A program made the position numbers and the translations under genes. A DNA stretch of 64,000 nt from Adenanthera pavonina (Eukaryota > Streptophyta > Magnoliopsida > Fabales > Fabaceae): NCBI GenBank assembly GCA_026686845.1, contig JAIVEN010000014.1:13378001-13442000 (forward strand), written 5' to 3'. Shown in pieces: positions 11,680 through 24,900 of this stretch. Below the pieces are notes generated by a model. That model did no database searches. It was not told the origin of the DNA and was given only the letters and a program-made list of their open reading frames with translations. Position 1 is the stretch's first letter. Each line of letters starts with the position of its first letter.

Positions 11680-13500
11680 CTTGAATCCTTGATGCTAGTA
11701 AAATTCATGTTTTAATGGATATTGTTGGGTTTAATAAAATCTCTAGAGTATAAAATTTACAAATTTTTTTTGTAATAAAAATAATTAAAGAATTGAACTA
11801 CTTTAATTTTCAGTCACCGTGTCACTTTCTTCTAATTTGACATTAATTTTATATATTTTGACATTTTCAATATCTTCAATTAAAAAAAATCATTTAAGAT
11901 ATAATTGTTCATAAAATGATTATGGATTTTTTAAAAAATTATGCAGTATATACATATAAAACAAGACACTTTTTTCTTGTATTATATAGAATCTAAGAAA
12001 TTAATGATACTATTTTATATGATTTATAAATAGTGGCACCTCTTATAAATTTTATTATATATATTAATATTAATTATATTGATATTTTAATTTTTTATAT
12101 GAGATCAAATAAATATATGTTTATAATTTAATAATAAAAGAATTGTATTGTACAAAGTTCACAGTAAAAAATCTATTCTCCAAATGATGCAAGTCAATCA
12201 AAAGATTAGAAAATTACATAAGACACAAAACTTGTCGTAAGTTGACGTTATAATCGTTAATCATGCCATTGTTGCGCACCAATTTGGATGTAACAAAAGC
12301 GCTACTGTTGCTTCTTATTGCTAGCTTGAAAATTACGAGTCTAATATTGTCAATGCATCAAAAACTTTTCCTTTCAATTTGCCTATATACCAAGTTCCAC
12401 GATATGCTCCAAAAAATAGTTTTTGGATCCAAAAATTTTGCCCATTCAATATGCCTTCCTTTTCCATATCCCATTTAGCGATACACGTGTGAGTGTGTCT
12501 ATAAGAACTTTATTTTTAACATTTACTACGTAGTATTTAACTTTACATAATTATTGTCATTATTCTTTTTTTAAATATATGTTGCCTCCACTAATCTGAG
12601 GTCGTACGTCCTCCACTGACTCCAAGGCCTATTCGTAATCCTCCAACATGATCTCCTTTTTATAACACAATAGGGATATTGCATTCATGGTGGTTACAAT
12701 TCTTCACCATAACGTAGATTCTACTTTTCAAGTCCTATTATATATTGTCGTCGCAATGAAAAAAGAAAAAATTACAGAGTCACATCTGAGCATAACATAA
12801 TGCAAATATTAATTACTAGACACATTCACGATTTCAAGGCCCTCTTCATTCATAATATCATATGCTCCTGTGTAAGGCCTCTTACTCTTGTCTTATCAAC
12901 ACTATGACGATACTTACCGCAATTCATCATTCATCAGTATATTAACATATAATAATGAACATTTATAGCAAATTGTATTATATATTATATAGTACTATGA
13001 TTTATTTTTAAAATTGTGTGTGATATATAGCACTTAAAAAGTATATCTAATTAATATAAATGTAATTAACTTTTCTGTTTAATGTAGTTTCCTATTAAAT
13101 GTAATTTGATTATAATTGATTTGGAGTGATTTTAAGATTCCTATTCACTGTAGTTTCTTATTATATTTAAGTTGACTCCATCATGTTGATTATTTGATAA
13201 TTGTAATGTAATTATTGTAGATTGATTTTGAATTTATTAGAATTTCTTTTTTTTTTTTTATAAATTTGCATGGCACAAATAACTTTTTTTTTTATTTTAA
13301 ATAATGGTTTTACGTAAAAAAATATTTTAAGGCAAAGAAAGCATAAAAGGAAAAGACAGTGAGATCCTAATTTTGGTGGGTGGAAGCACACCTTCTGATC
13401 TGGGTGGCTGTCGAAAATGCTTCTCCTTTCGTCAGCCTCACACAAAGCAACATCATCATCTTCCTCCTCTATCCCTACTCCCTACACTACACTCTCCTTA
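11680..13500. other. Intergenic, no gene seen
   Basis: AT-rich sequence upstream of the NHL gene. No TATA box or element with clear ends could be assigned. Confidence 0.5.
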
Positions 13501-13583
13501 ATACGCCTTCCCTCCCTTCCTTCTCATTCTCTCCCTTCCACATCCCACTTTTTAGGTCCCCTTCCAAACCCATCCATCCCAAC

Positions 13584-14399
13584 ATGACAGATCAACAACC
13601 TCTCTACTCTGCTTCCAAACCCAATCCCAATGGTACTGCCACCGCCACCGCCGCCGCGGCCGCTCCCCCAGCCGCCAACGGCAACGCCAATCCCGGCCCT
13701 GTCAAATCCCACCTTTACAACCCCAACCGCCAAGCCTACCGCCCACAATCCCACTACCACCGTCGTCAACGCCCCCGCATCTCCTGCTGCTGCTGCTGCT
13801 TCTGGTCCATACTCGTCCTTCTCGCCCTCCTCCTTCTCGCTGCTATTGTCGGTGCTGCACTCTATGTTCTCTACCGCCCTCACCGTCCCCAATTCTCCAT
13901 TACCAATCTTCGCATTGCCAAGATGAACCTCACTACTTCCCCTGATTCCCCCTCTCATCTCACTACCCTTCTCAATCTTACGCTGATAGCCAAGAACCCA
14001 AACAACCATCTCATTTTCTTCTACGACCCTTTCTCCGTCACGGCGTACTCCGATAGCATCCCAATCGGGAATGGGTCTCTCCCGGCGTTTACTTCCGACA
14101 AGAACAACCAGACCAGCCTCCGAGCGGTCCTTTCCGATGCTCGAGATCTGGACACCGACTCGCTGACTAGTCTGAGATCGAATCTGAAGAAGAAGAAGGG
14201 GTTCCCGGTGATGATTCAGATGGACACCAAAGTGAAGTTGAAGATGGAGTGGCTCAGGAGCAAGAAAGTGGGGATTAGAGTTGAGTGTGACGGAATCAAG
14301 GGGATGGTGCCCAGTGGGAAGACGCCGTCGGTGGCTTCGGTCACGGACTCTGACTGTAAGGTGGATCTTCGAATCAAGATCTGGAAGTTCTCTTTTTAG
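13584..14399 (+). CDS. NDR1/HIN1-like (LEA-2 family) membrane protein
   Basis: A single-exon gene for a 271-residue protein of the NHL / LEA_2 family. These are plasma-membrane-anchored proteins, some of which act in pathogen and abiotic stress responses. The start MTDQQPLYS was chosen because an N-terminus rich in Pro, Ala, Asn and Tyr is usual for the family; the frame stays open 68 codons further upstream but there looks like a leader. Order: disordered N-terminus (1-60), basic patch (59-66), five consecutive cysteines (68-72), one membrane helix (about 73-96), then YRPHRPQFS, the family's conserved YRP-type motif, and the LEA-2 beta-sandwich (about 105-260). N-X-S/T sites fit an extracytoplasmic C-terminal domain. 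Codon use is strikingly C-rich in the first half compared with the AT-rich flanks. The exact subfamily is not determined. Confidence 0.9.
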   Translation: MTDQQPLYSASKPNPNGTATATAAAAAPPAANGNANPGPVKSHLYNPNRQAYRPQSHYHRRQRPRISCCCCCFWSILVLLALLLLAAIVGAALYVLYRPHRPQFSITNLRIAKMNLTTSPDSPSHLTTLLNLTLIAKNPNNHLIFFYDPFSVTAYSDSIPIGNGSLPAFTSDKNNQTSLRAVLSDARDLDTDSLTSLRSNLKKKKGFPVMIQMDTKVKLKMEWLRSKKVGIRVECDGIKGMVPSGKTPSVASVTDSDCKVDLRIKIWKFSF

Positions 14400-15400
14400 A
14401 TTTTCGTTTGATTATTGATTCATTACCCCTGTAATGACCAATCTAATCAATTACTTCTTTTTTTTTTTAACATAATTTTTAATACTGTTTCGTTTCTTGA
14501 TCTTCTCATAAGGGAACATGTGAACCGTGGAAGAGTATCGTAGCCCATGAAAATTATGTTCAGAGTCGAATTTGGATTTTTGAAAAAGAAAACTGTAATT
14601 TGAGCTTGTTATATTATAGTAGATTTAGGAATAAGAGTTCGTAAATTTAGAAATTTTTGCTACCACCAATATAGTTTCCTGCTGGAAGTGGTTTCGTAAT
14701 TTTATAGTAAAGCAACTTTACACTTTGGTCTCTGTTTTTGAATTCAAAGCAGTGCTCTGGTTTAATCAGATCACCATTTGCCAATTAATTTTCGTCCTTA
14801 ATGATAACGTTTGAATGACATTGATGTTAATACATTCCTCTGGATAAATCGGAGTTGATACAGACTGTAAGATGCACGTGTGAAGGATTAACAACTTGGA
14901 AGATGATGAATGAAGGAGGGCATTTAGTTTTGCTTGTTGCTTTAGCAAAGGATATATTTGTCTGCATTTTGCATACGACGACGGAGGAAAGGGCAAAAAG
15001 GAGGCCAATAAAACAGGAGTAAAAGTCGGGGGATGGTCTGTCCTTTGCAGTGTCTGAGATTTCAAGTCTTTAACTAATTCTGTGCTGAAAAAGATACAAA
15101 ATGCGCAGCGCAGAGTATCAGGTGCTGTTGTATATTGTTTCAGAAGCTTGTCCCCATCCAATGCTGGGTGGAGTTCTGAACCTTGTGGTTGTTTAAATAG
15201 TACTAATACCCTGACCCCCCCTCATCTGCTGTTCTCAATCCCAAACAGCTTTTTAAAGCTTGAATTGAAGAACTAGGCAAGAAGAAACAACAGTATATAA
15301 GTGGGGTTGGTTATTCATTGCTACATTCAAGTATTAGGGGACAACAGACTGGGAACCACAAAAGCTTTCCCAGGTGGATGGTAATAGTGGCATCCCCACA
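14400..15400. other. NHL 3' flank and intergenic, no gene assigned
   Basis: Moderate-GC sequence. ORFs on both strands (14766-15161, 15082-15276) have no recognisable domain or plausible gene context. Confidence 0.45.
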
Positions 15401-15410
15401 CAGCACTTAC

Positions 15411-15620
15411 TTAGGGCCTAATCCCAAGGCTTTCGTGGCCCCGTGATTTTTGGGAACGGGTCATGGTTTGGATCCGGCGGACCTTTAGGTTTCGACGCTT
15501 CATGGGCGGATACGGGTTACACACTAATTCCTCCGAACCACATGGGAGACTGATACGGATTAGATCCTTCCGGTCCCACTTGCACAGATTTTGCGTCAAT
15601 AAATCCGGTAAACATATACT
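15411..15620. other. GC-rich island of unknown nature
   Basis: About 200 bp of balanced or GC-rich sequence (GGATCCGGCGGACC, GGCGGATACGGGTT, CTTCCGGTCCCAC) stands out from its AT-rich surroundings. An open frame on the minus strand spans it, but I do not recognise the product. It could be a decayed transposon fragment or a promoter-proximal island. Confidence 0.4.
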
Positions 15621-18600
15621 ATATTCAATATAAATATCAACCAATCGGTTAAAATATAAAGTAAAAGTGATTTCTGATTTCATTTATCACCGTCGAGTGC
15701 AGTGCAGGAGTGCCATAAAGCGTTTTGGATTTGAATACACGAGGTTTCCATGGGGATCTTGATCTGGTCGGCAGGGTAGTTGGATCTTCACACACAGACA
15801 CACACGCACTTTTCTCAGTCTCTGTCCGTTTTCTCTCTCTTTTCCACATATACTCTCTGTTTGTGTTGGTACATAGTTAGGGAAGTGATTGAGAGACGCG
15901 ATGGTCGCATTTTATTGTGTTTGACATGGTCTTTATCAAAAATTGAAACCAGAAAGCACACTAAACCTCTGATTACCAAAGTTAACAAGAAAATCATGGG
16001 TAGGTGAGTCATTGTGAGCATGAAAAAGTGGTGATTTTGATGATGGGGACAGGGGGAGGGGGAGGCAAGGCAGGCAGAAGAGAAGAAATTGCTTTTCTTG
16101 GTTTAAATTAAATTAAATGGCCCAATCCATTCACGTCACGTGATATGTTAGATGAATGAAGGAAATCGTTTTGAAATTAGGGAATGTTGTCATTGGGTGG
16201 GCTTCTTAATCAACGACAGTGAGCTAAACCTGCTTTTCAGGTCAGGCATATGTTGGGTTTGGGTTGCGTAACTAGGAGATCTTGGAAAGAAAGTTAACGT
16301 GGAAATTGAATGGGGATCCAGAATAAGTCTTGTGAGGGTGACCTCATCTCATCGGTGGCTCCAACTAGTACTAGTAATGAACATGGGCATGGCTGTTTGA
16401 GCAATAGCTAGGTCGGTCGATCGGTCACCTTCACCGCCACAAGAAAAATGGTACAGCTAAACTCCAGCACAGGAGTAATTAATTCCACACTTTTTGACTT
16501 CAATTTTTCTAAAAAAAAAAAAAAATCAGCTCCTGCATCCACATTGACGAGGCTCGTCTAGGTGAGGTCACCATGTTCGTAACATACTATGCATTAAGCT
16601 GCTCTGCCCATAACGTTGTTGTAACTAAACAAATAATGATGATGATGATGATGAGGGCCACGTCAAGTAGCGGACTTGATTTTGAATAAGAAGATGGTCT
16701 CGTATCAATAATAGCCACCCAAGTATGGGGGCAGGCAAAATTACAAGCTGCGGTGACATTGATGGTATTTTTATTTTTTCTTTATTTGATTGAGAAGGAG
16801 TTAACAGATAAACCAATCGTGTAGCTCTCTCCATAGCCATAGTCATAGCCATATCAAGGTTTGAACTTGTGGCCTGATAATGACGCAGACACACTAGAAT
16901 TTATAAATCTGAAAAGAGAGTATTGAGACAACTAATCTAACATGGATTTATCATTCAATCCCTTTTGAGAATTGTGAAGTTTGCTTATACGACAAGTTTT
17001 CAAGGAAAAAAGTTACGGGAGTTTTATAATGAAAAAATCTGTAAGATCAAAGTGGCTACGTATATTTTCTCCATCCTGTTTAGTGTTTTTATTTTAGACT
17101 CCAAATTACCATCACTCTTGGCATCCCCACTCATGAACCAGCATCGCTCTTACATCCTAATCTTACATTGACGGTGACACAGAATAACTAATCCTCTGGA
17201 CAATGAAAAGCCTCTTTCTCACTAGAATGGAATTGCGTGGATTGGATAGGGCTGAGTTGAGTATTTTAATTATTTATTAATTCAAAGTTTAGAACATGTT
17301 GGATCCTTCACAGTTTTTTTTTTTATCTATTCTCCTTCTACTAGCTTATCGTTTTTCAGAGGAGTTTACCTCATAATTGTAAATACACATTTTTTCCCCT
17401 AAAAACCACTTTATCAATGGTTTTATAGCATTCAAACAATGACCACTGAATTATTATCTATTTCCTTGATCAATTTTTTAATCAATGGATGGGATTGTCC
17501 ACACTATTTCATCATAACGCCCCATTTCTACTCTCTAACATTCCCTATCCCTGTCACTCATCTAGTAGTAAAATTCCCTGTCCCTTTCATTCATCTAGTA
17601 ACAAGATGCATCGGCACACTTTTTGGTGAATATAACTGGACGAGAAGCCAAAACAAGCTAGCTCATTTGATATACACAATGGAATGAAATGAATAAAGTA
17701 ACTTTATGCCCCTAAATAAAGAAAACAAATTGTTAATATTAAATAATAATAACAGAAATATAATAGATATTACATACTTGGTTTTCATGCCATGAAAAGG
17801 GAATCCCTTTCCAATATCAAACATGGCCTAAATGAATCCATGGGGCAATACGGACCCCATTAGATTCGACAGAAAGGGAGGGGTACAATCCCAAATATGA
17901 AATACCTTGGAAGTTTAACCATGGCGTCAAGAATATTTGCATACCTATTTGACTCACAGAAGATATGTTCCGCCTTAATCTCCTAACCGCTTTCTATCAT
18001 TCAAGTGAATTACCCGTACAACTCTATTAGGATTACCCGCCCTATTATATTAGAGTTCTTAATTACCTCCAGAAGATTTCTAGAATCCCAATCAACATGC
18101 ACCCTCCCTTGCCTGGATTTGACGCCATTGGCAGTTTCTGAAACATGCATCTAGTTGCAGGTCTAATCCATAACATAGAACATCCTTACTGAAATGTCAT
18201 GGGAGAAGTCTAGTAGTATCTATCTTAGTGATACAATTCTTCTTAAGTTGTTACTCTTGAGTGCATGCTATTTTGCAATGAGAAAAATAGACAATGACAA
18301 ATTCAATTTGCCACCTTACCATTCACCGGCACTGCAATGCAATTCCAACAGAAAAATAAAAGCTCATAAATAACAAACTCAATCTCCTCATATGCGGATC
18401 AACAATACAGAATTAAACTTAGGGTAGCAACAAACAAAAAACCAGCGAATAGCGGATCAATTCAGTGAATTTGAATATTACAAAAATTACATTCCTCGGT
18501 CTAATTAACCACGAACCCACGGACCCAAACATATCACAGTTGATTATTCAGAGAGATCCATGGCCGCATAATGACAAGAATAATACTAAAACAGACAATG

Positions 18601-18660
18601 AATGAAGCAAAACACCAGATAAAGAACTGAACTACCCGCAGATAACCTGACCTGTTTTTG
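15620..18660. other. Intergenic, no gene assigned
   Basis: It contains a CT-rich, leader-like stretch at 15785-15870 (CACACACGCAC, then CTCTCTCTTTTCC), a CACGTCACGTGA G-box palindrome near 16133, an (ATG/ATGATG)n run near 16637, and a duplicated CCCTGTC...TCATCTAGTA motif near 17547-17600. None of these could be tied to a gene. Confidence 0.4.
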
Positions 18661-18677
18661 CAGTGGTTCCATTCAAT

Positions 18678-20018
18678 TCATCCATGTGTACTGACAGCTT
18701 TCCAAACTAAATTTTTGGGAATGGGATTAGAAAGATTGCGAGCCTCCAAGGCTGCATTCCTCAGCGTCTGAATCGTCAGTACATTAGCTTTCCAAAAGGA
18801 CACACAGTTGTAAGGCAAATTATGCCTCTTGCACAATTCCTTAACCAAAGGCGAGATTTTCCTCAGATGGCATCTGGGCAGCCTCGGAAACAGGTGGTGC
18901 TCCACCTGAAATTGCAATCCACCATGAAACCAATCCATCCAAGCTGAGCACTTCACATCCAGCGTCCCACTAGTCTGCTTCTCAAACCAATCATTCGAAG
19001 TCGGTGGCCCCACATACACACTGGATGAGAAATGATTCAAACAGAATTGAATGTGTTGTATTCCGGTGACGCAGAAACTAGCAATGACGAACATTATTCT
19101 TTCAGCCCAATTGGGTAAGCAGGAAACCAATAAAGGATACCAAATCCAGAATACAAGCAGTCCAAGAAGCTCCTGCCCTCTGTTGGGGACCTTCCTCTTC
19201 GATAAGAGTAAGACGAATGATTGAGCGAATAAGTTTAATCTAGCAAAGCACATTACAGGATAAAATGTCCAATGCTGATAGCTAACCAAGAATCTAGCCA
19301 CAGAATCAAAATTCAACCTCCTCTCATAGAACTGTGAAGTAATCGAATTAAAAAATTTCGAAGACACGGCAAACATTGGGATATGCTGAAGATCTGGATC
19401 GAAATCAAGACTGTTACAGGCAATGTGATGGGCGTTGTGGTCCCACTTCCACCACCCAATACTGATCCCTGTGAGACAGTTCCCAGTAAGGATCTGAGCA
19501 AAACGATTGAAACCCTTGCTCGTCATTATCTGGTAATGCCCTGAGTCATGTCCAATCCATCCACTCTGAATCCATAGGAACCCCATTAACCCACCACAAC
19601 CCAGATGAACCCATGGGCTAGCAGAGCACAAAACACCATAAACACTCACAGAAAACAGAAATGCTATGAACCAGAGTGAGAAGAACACACCGTGTCCTTT
19701 GCTTTCGAATAGACCCATTTTTGAGAATTCCGTCACAAGCCTCCGGTATTCCTTGGATACCTCGGAGACAGAGTAGTCCTGGAGGTAATACCCAGTGAAC
19801 AAGTGGTCCAGGTATTGCCATGCAGTGGGGGGATGGTAAGCTACGAAAGCGTCAGTGACGTCCTGGCCAGCGAGATTGAGAGGGAGCTCACCTCCTGGGT
19901 GGTGATCTATCCAATCGGAGACATCGTAGACCTTGCCCTGTATAGAGATCCATAGATCTCCTCTTCTGTTATGCTTTCTCAGGTCTTGCTGGGAAATGTA
20001 CTTCCTGGCGTCCCCCAT
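18678..20018 (-). CDS. SLD: Delta-8 sphingolipid long-chain-base desaturase (cytochrome b5 fusion)
   Basis: An intronless gene for a 446-residue enzyme that introduces the delta-8 double bond into the long-chain base of plant sphingolipids at the ER. An N-terminal cytochrome b5 domain (about 8-85) carries the heme-binding HPGG at 40-43. The desaturase domain has the three histidine boxes HDSGH (157-161), HNAHH (194-198) and QVEHH (371-375). The Gln in the third box is characteristic of front-end desaturases with fused cytochrome b5. Several hydrophobic segments (about 112-155 and 285-325) fit the membrane topology. Methionine 1 (MGDARKYIS) was preferred over one 15 codons upstream, because it gives the usual SLD length (about 447-449) and the upstream residues are not family-like. 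All catalytic motifs are intact. Delta-6 acyl desaturases share this architecture, but in land plants SLD is the common form. Confidence 0.95.
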   Translation of the reverse strand: MGDARKYISQQDLRKHNRRGDLWISIQGKVYDVSDWIDHHPGGELPLNLAGQDVTDAFVAYHPPTAWQYLDHLFTGYYLQDYSVSEVSKEYRRLVTEFSKMGLFESKGHGVFFSLWFIAFLFSVSVYGVLCSASPWVHLGCGGLMGFLWIQSGWIGHDSGHYQIMTSKGFNRFAQILTGNCLTGISIGWWKWDHNAHHIACNSLDFDPDLQHIPMFAVSSKFFNSITSQFYERRLNFDSVARFLVSYQHWTFYPVMCFARLNLFAQSFVLLLSKRKVPNRGQELLGLLVFWIWYPLLVSCLPNWAERIMFVIASFCVTGIQHIQFCLNHFSSSVYVGPPTSNDWFEKQTSGTLDVKCSAWMDWFHGGLQFQVEHHLFPRLPRCHLRKISPLVKELCKRHNLPYNCVSFWKANVLTIQTLRNAALEARNLSNPIPKNLVWKAVSTHG

Positions 20019-20329
20019 TGTACGGCTGAAATGAAGAAACAGAGGAAGATCTGGCAGTATCAAGAAAGAAGCTTTAAGCGTTAGAAACCTATTTATGAGT
20101 GTATGATAGCAAAACTTTAAAAGCTTTCCTGTTCAGAGATTCCAGTGGGTGGCTGCTTTTATTTTGCAGTGATATGAGGATTGGAGGGACAAAGGGAGTG
20201 GTGGTGGGAGCAAAGTTGTGTGCTTGTATGCTTGTGTGTGATGCATATTCCGACGGAAGGTTCAATAAACGCCACAGAATGCACCAACGTTCAGGTGCAA
20301 ATGGTAAGGCTGTATAGTTCAATCGTCAA

Positions 20330-20745
20330 TGTACTCGGAAAAGATAAGAAAAGAATCATGGGGCTGGCCTACATCGCCTAGCTGACCTATCATGGTATCA
20401 AAAGGACCAAAGTTTTACGATAAAGGATAAAGAGGGTTAACTTTGATAAACGAGTGAGGAGTATGGTTTAGAACTGTGACTGCTTCAGATTTACTATGAT
20501 TTATCTGTGACAATGATGGCAAACAAGCGACATGTACAACCGTCCAATAAGGAATCATTATTTTTTTTATTAGCTGTAACAGGCTGTCGCCTCGCCTGCC
20601 TTAAATATAGGACATTTTGTCAGCCAAAGGAAAGCAGATTGAACGGTTGTTGGCGCCAAAAGCAAGTATGTGGAGTGTTAAGATGCAGATGCCCCAATTA
20701 TTGTTTTTTGGGCCACTCACATGCCCCAATTAACACAGTCCGAAT
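20330..20745. other. SLD upstream region, no gene seen
   Basis: Presumed promoter and leader of the desaturase. No clear TATA box was identified, and the short ORFs have no support. Confidence 0.4.
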
Positions 20746-20749
20746 AAGA

Positions 20750-21167
20750 GCATGTTTGGATTAACAATACGCACTTATAGACTGTAACAATATGCACTTA
20801 CCAGAGGAGGAGAAAAATAAAAAGCACTTATATCGGGAAAAAGTGATTATTGTGAGAAGGTTTTAAATAAAATCCTCTTTTTAATAAATATTTATGTTTT
20901 AATTAAGTAATTTTGTGAAAAATTGAGTTTTTTTTTCTTATAGTAATCATTTGTCCTCCAATAATTACTTATTATTATTTTTTATTATCCACCTAATAAT
21001 TATTTAAACTCTCAAAATCTAAATATATTTCTTTTCTCAAAATCACCTATGAGATAAAAATATCCAAATATAAATTACTTTTGATAGAATTATTTATTTT
21101 TATAATTAATCATGATAATTACTTATTCTCATAATTAATTATAAATAAACTAATCCAAACACATACT
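20750..21167. mobile_element. Non-autonomous DNA transposon (MITE), about 418 bp
   Basis: The left end has CATGTTTGGATTA and the right end TAATCCAAACACAT, forming a terminal inverted repeat of about 13 bp with one mismatch around an AT-rich interior. The TGTTTGG motif is common at ends of plant hAT- or Harbinger-type MITEs. No clean target duplication was seen, so the superfamily is not assigned. Confidence 0.55.
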
Positions 21168-21916
21168 GAGCAATTGTTCATCTTTGATGAATGTTACAAA
21201 ATTTGATTTCCTTTACTTGCTTATGGTACACATTTATATATGTAGACGCAGAACAGCGTAATGAAAGGGAACTGATATAATATGATATATTACAATTTAC
21301 CCTAAATTCAACTAATAATAATTGAAAGATATTGATGTCTCAAAGCTATAGAATATGCCGAAAGGAGATGCCAGAGCTTCCCCAAGCAAAATATCTTACC
21401 TTCTTCCACCCGCCTCGTCATGGGGCATCCAGCTAAGCAACTCTCTCCGTTTGATATGCACACTTTTTTGTTTGAAAGAAAGCGTTCACTTGTTATTTTT
21501 TATAAATTATATCTACTTCAAAAATTTTCATAACTATTCAGTGGGTAAAATTTTCTTATTTGAATAATTCTATGAAGAGATTCAAAAAGTAAATCAGACT
21601 GAAACTCATGTTGAAATAGTCAAAATTATAAATGAAATAAAAGAGTTGGATCGAATATAACTTTTTTATTAGTTTGCATAGTTAATCACCCTTGAATGTT
21701 CCAGGCATCGGTTGGCCATGACTAAGAACCCCAACCCTCCACTTCAACAGCTGCCAGCTCAACTTCAACAGCTATGAAATTTTCGAACATTGCGATAACG
21801 ATGATTAATGCAGATGTTGAAGGAACGCTAATAATAATGCAAAACACTATAACGTGAGTGAGATCTGTCAATTTTCTTCAACTCCAACAGCTACTACCTA
21901 TTATTGGCCGCTACAA

Positions 21917-24900
21917 TTACAATCGTGAATGAAGGGTTTTATCTACTGTTCCAAGTTGTTTCTGCTTATATGCATCTGTGTCTTTATCATGATGAACCTT
22001 GATGAATTCTAAAACGATGCGGATCAACTCGTCTTGATGGCAAGTGAATTCATGATCAGCTCCTTCTATGATACGCAGTTCATGATTGGATATGAACTTG
22101 GCAAAATCAAAAGCATCCTCTAATGGTACGATGTCATCCTTAGATCCGTGAACTGTCAGCACCCTGAGCATTAGCAAAGGTATCAGTAAAACTTGATGAA
22201 ATCAATATTTACAATGTTATTGGAGGGGAATGATAACCTTTGGTCTCACCTGCAAGCTTGAGGAATTAAAAGACATGAAGTATGTGTAATAGTAGATAAG
22301 CGGTCCATCAAACTTGCCTCAGTGACACGATATATAATCTTTCCTATCATAAGAAAAGGAATAGGCTTTTGTCAGGAAAAGAAAAAAACGGAATATGTTG
22401 ATGAGGTTGGTCCATGTTGATTGACAACAGAGAAAATATAACTCCAAGCAATGGCTAAGTACAGAATGTTTTCAGTATTGTTTACCACGTTACATGTAGA
22501 TAGCACAATATATTCAAGGCATTGGCAATGAGATAGTTAAAAAGCAACTAGCATTGCTTCTTGTGTTATGCACAGAGCCCAAAATAGGCCAGTTATTGTT
22601 CACAAGCCAAATGGCTTCCTACAAATTTTATAGATATATATAGACAAACATAAACTCCGCCTATGGAATGTCATAGCTGGTCCTAAGTTCGGGTAAAGGA
22701 GGAGGATTGTGTTAGGCCCTCGACAGCCAACGTAAAAATCTGCCGAATCTTATGACATGGATCAAAGACGTATATGTGCTAAGATTAGGTCGTTGCCCAG
22801 AAGTAACGCACTGTATGGCTTGAATGCAGTGTCAAATGAGCTAGAGCCGCTACATCGGCGCCCGGGTGTAGTGTTAAATGAGCAAGGGTTCCCACATCAT
22901 ACTGGACGGATGTGCGTAAAAAAGTTAGCCCAGAAAAGCAAGATTAGATTTGGTTCTTGGAATATTGGAATGTTAACAGGTAAATCTATGGAGGTGGTGG
23001 ATGCTATGATTCGAAGGAGAATTAACATCTTATGTCTTCAAGAAACTAAATGGATGGGAGAAAAGACTAAGGAGTTAGACACTTCTGGTTATAAACTTTG
23101 GTACGTAGGGAAGGTCAGAGCAAGAAATGGAGTTGATATTATTGTGGACAAAAATTGGAAAAAGAATGCGGTAGGAGTCAGAAGGATTGAAGATAGGATC
23201 TTATCCTTAAAATTGACTATTGGACATGATACATTTAATGTTATTAGTGCTTATGCATCTCAAGTAGGGTCGGACGCACATATTAAGAAAAAGTTTTGGG
23301 AAGATTTGGAGGGCTTGGTACAAGATATCTCACAAGAGGAAAAGATTCTCATTGGGAGGGACCTTAATGGTCATGTGGGAAAAAAGACAAGGCAATATAT
23401 GGGAGCTCACAGTGGTTATGGCTTTGGAGAAGTAAATGAGGAGGGTCATTCCATTCTTGATTTTTCAATGACTTACAACCTTACGATTGTTAACACCTGT
23501 TTCAAGAAGTGGGAGGAGTATTTAATTACATATAAGAGTGGAGTCCAAAGGACATAAATTGACTTCTTTTTGGTAAGAAACTCAGATAGAACAACTTGTA
23601 AAGACTGCAAAGTAATCCCTGGTGAAAGTTTAACTTCACAACATAGGGTCTTGGTCTTTGATGTGCTAGTTAAAAATCATAAACTAAAAAGTCGGAAAGC
23701 TTTAAATCCCAGAATTAAGTGGTGGCAATAAAAGGTGAGAAACAAGTGACCTTTACGAGGAAAGTTATGGAGGAAGGTAATTGGGACTTACAAGAAAGTG
23801 CTAACATCTTGTGGGATGAGATGACTAAAAAGATCAGGGATACCACTAAAGCAGTATTGGGTGAATCCAAAGGTTTTGGACCTAAGGATAAAGAATCTTG
23901 GTGGTGGAATGAGAGTGTACAGGAGAAGGTCAAATATAAGAAAGAGTGTTTCAAAGCCCTGCATCTATGCAATAACGATGAAAATTGGAAATGTTATCGG
24001 TTGGCTAAAAAGGAGACTAAGAAAGCAGTGAGTGAGGCTAAATCTAAAGCTTTTGAGGAATTCTACCAGGATTTAGGAACGAAGAATAGTGAACGTAAGA
24101 TTTACAAAATTGCCAAGAGAAGAAAAAGAAAGTCAAGAGATTTGGACCAAGTAAGATGCATTAAAGATGAAGAAAGAAAAATTTTAGTAGCAGATGATGA
24201 TATCAAAGAAAGATGGGAGAGCTATTTTTATAAACTTTTCAATAATTGATTGGATATAACTATTGATACTGAAGGATTAACAACCCATGAAGATGATCTC
24301 AATTTGAATTTCTATCATAGGATTCGGGTTGGACAGGTAAAAGAAGCTCTTAAGAAAATAGATAATGGTAAAGCCATTGGTTCCAATAGTATTCCTATCG
24401 AAGTTTGGAAGTGCTTAGAAGATAAGGGAGTTTGGTGGCTCACTAAGTTATTTAACGAGATTTTAAGGTCTAAGAAAATGCCAGAGAAATGAAGAAAGAG
24501 CACTCTAATGCCCATATACAAGAACAAGAATAAGGGGGATATTCAGAATTGTGCTAATTATCGGGGAATAAAACTCATGAGCCACACCATGAAACTTTGG
24601 GAAAGAGTGATTGAGCATAAACTCAAAAAAGAGTCTCATATTTCGAAAAACCAATTTGGATTTATGCTAGGACGGTCTACAACAGAGACTATTTATTTAT
24701 TAAGGGGTTTGATTGAAAGATACTGGAGTAAAGAGAGAGACTTGCATATGGTTTTCATTGATTTAGAAAAAGCTTATGATAGAGTACCAAGAGATGTATT
24801 GTGGAAAGCAATGGAGAAGAAAGGTGTTCGTGTGGCTTATATTTGAGTCATAAAGGATATGTATGAGGGGGCAACAACAAGTGTGAGAACCCCTGGAGGT

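Noticed and set aside
12263..12478. 71-codon hydrophobic ORF, with a faint enzyme-like string on the opposite strand
   Set aside because: Both readings are short, interrupted and unsupported. I could not match either to a known family.
13524..14009. 161-codon Gly-rich minus-strand ORF
   Set aside because: It is the antisense shadow of the Pro/Ala-rich NHL N-terminus.
14766..15161. 131-codon minus-strand ORF downstream of the NHL gene
   Set aside because: No domain, signal or intron structure; the frame is probably open by chance in moderate-GC DNA.
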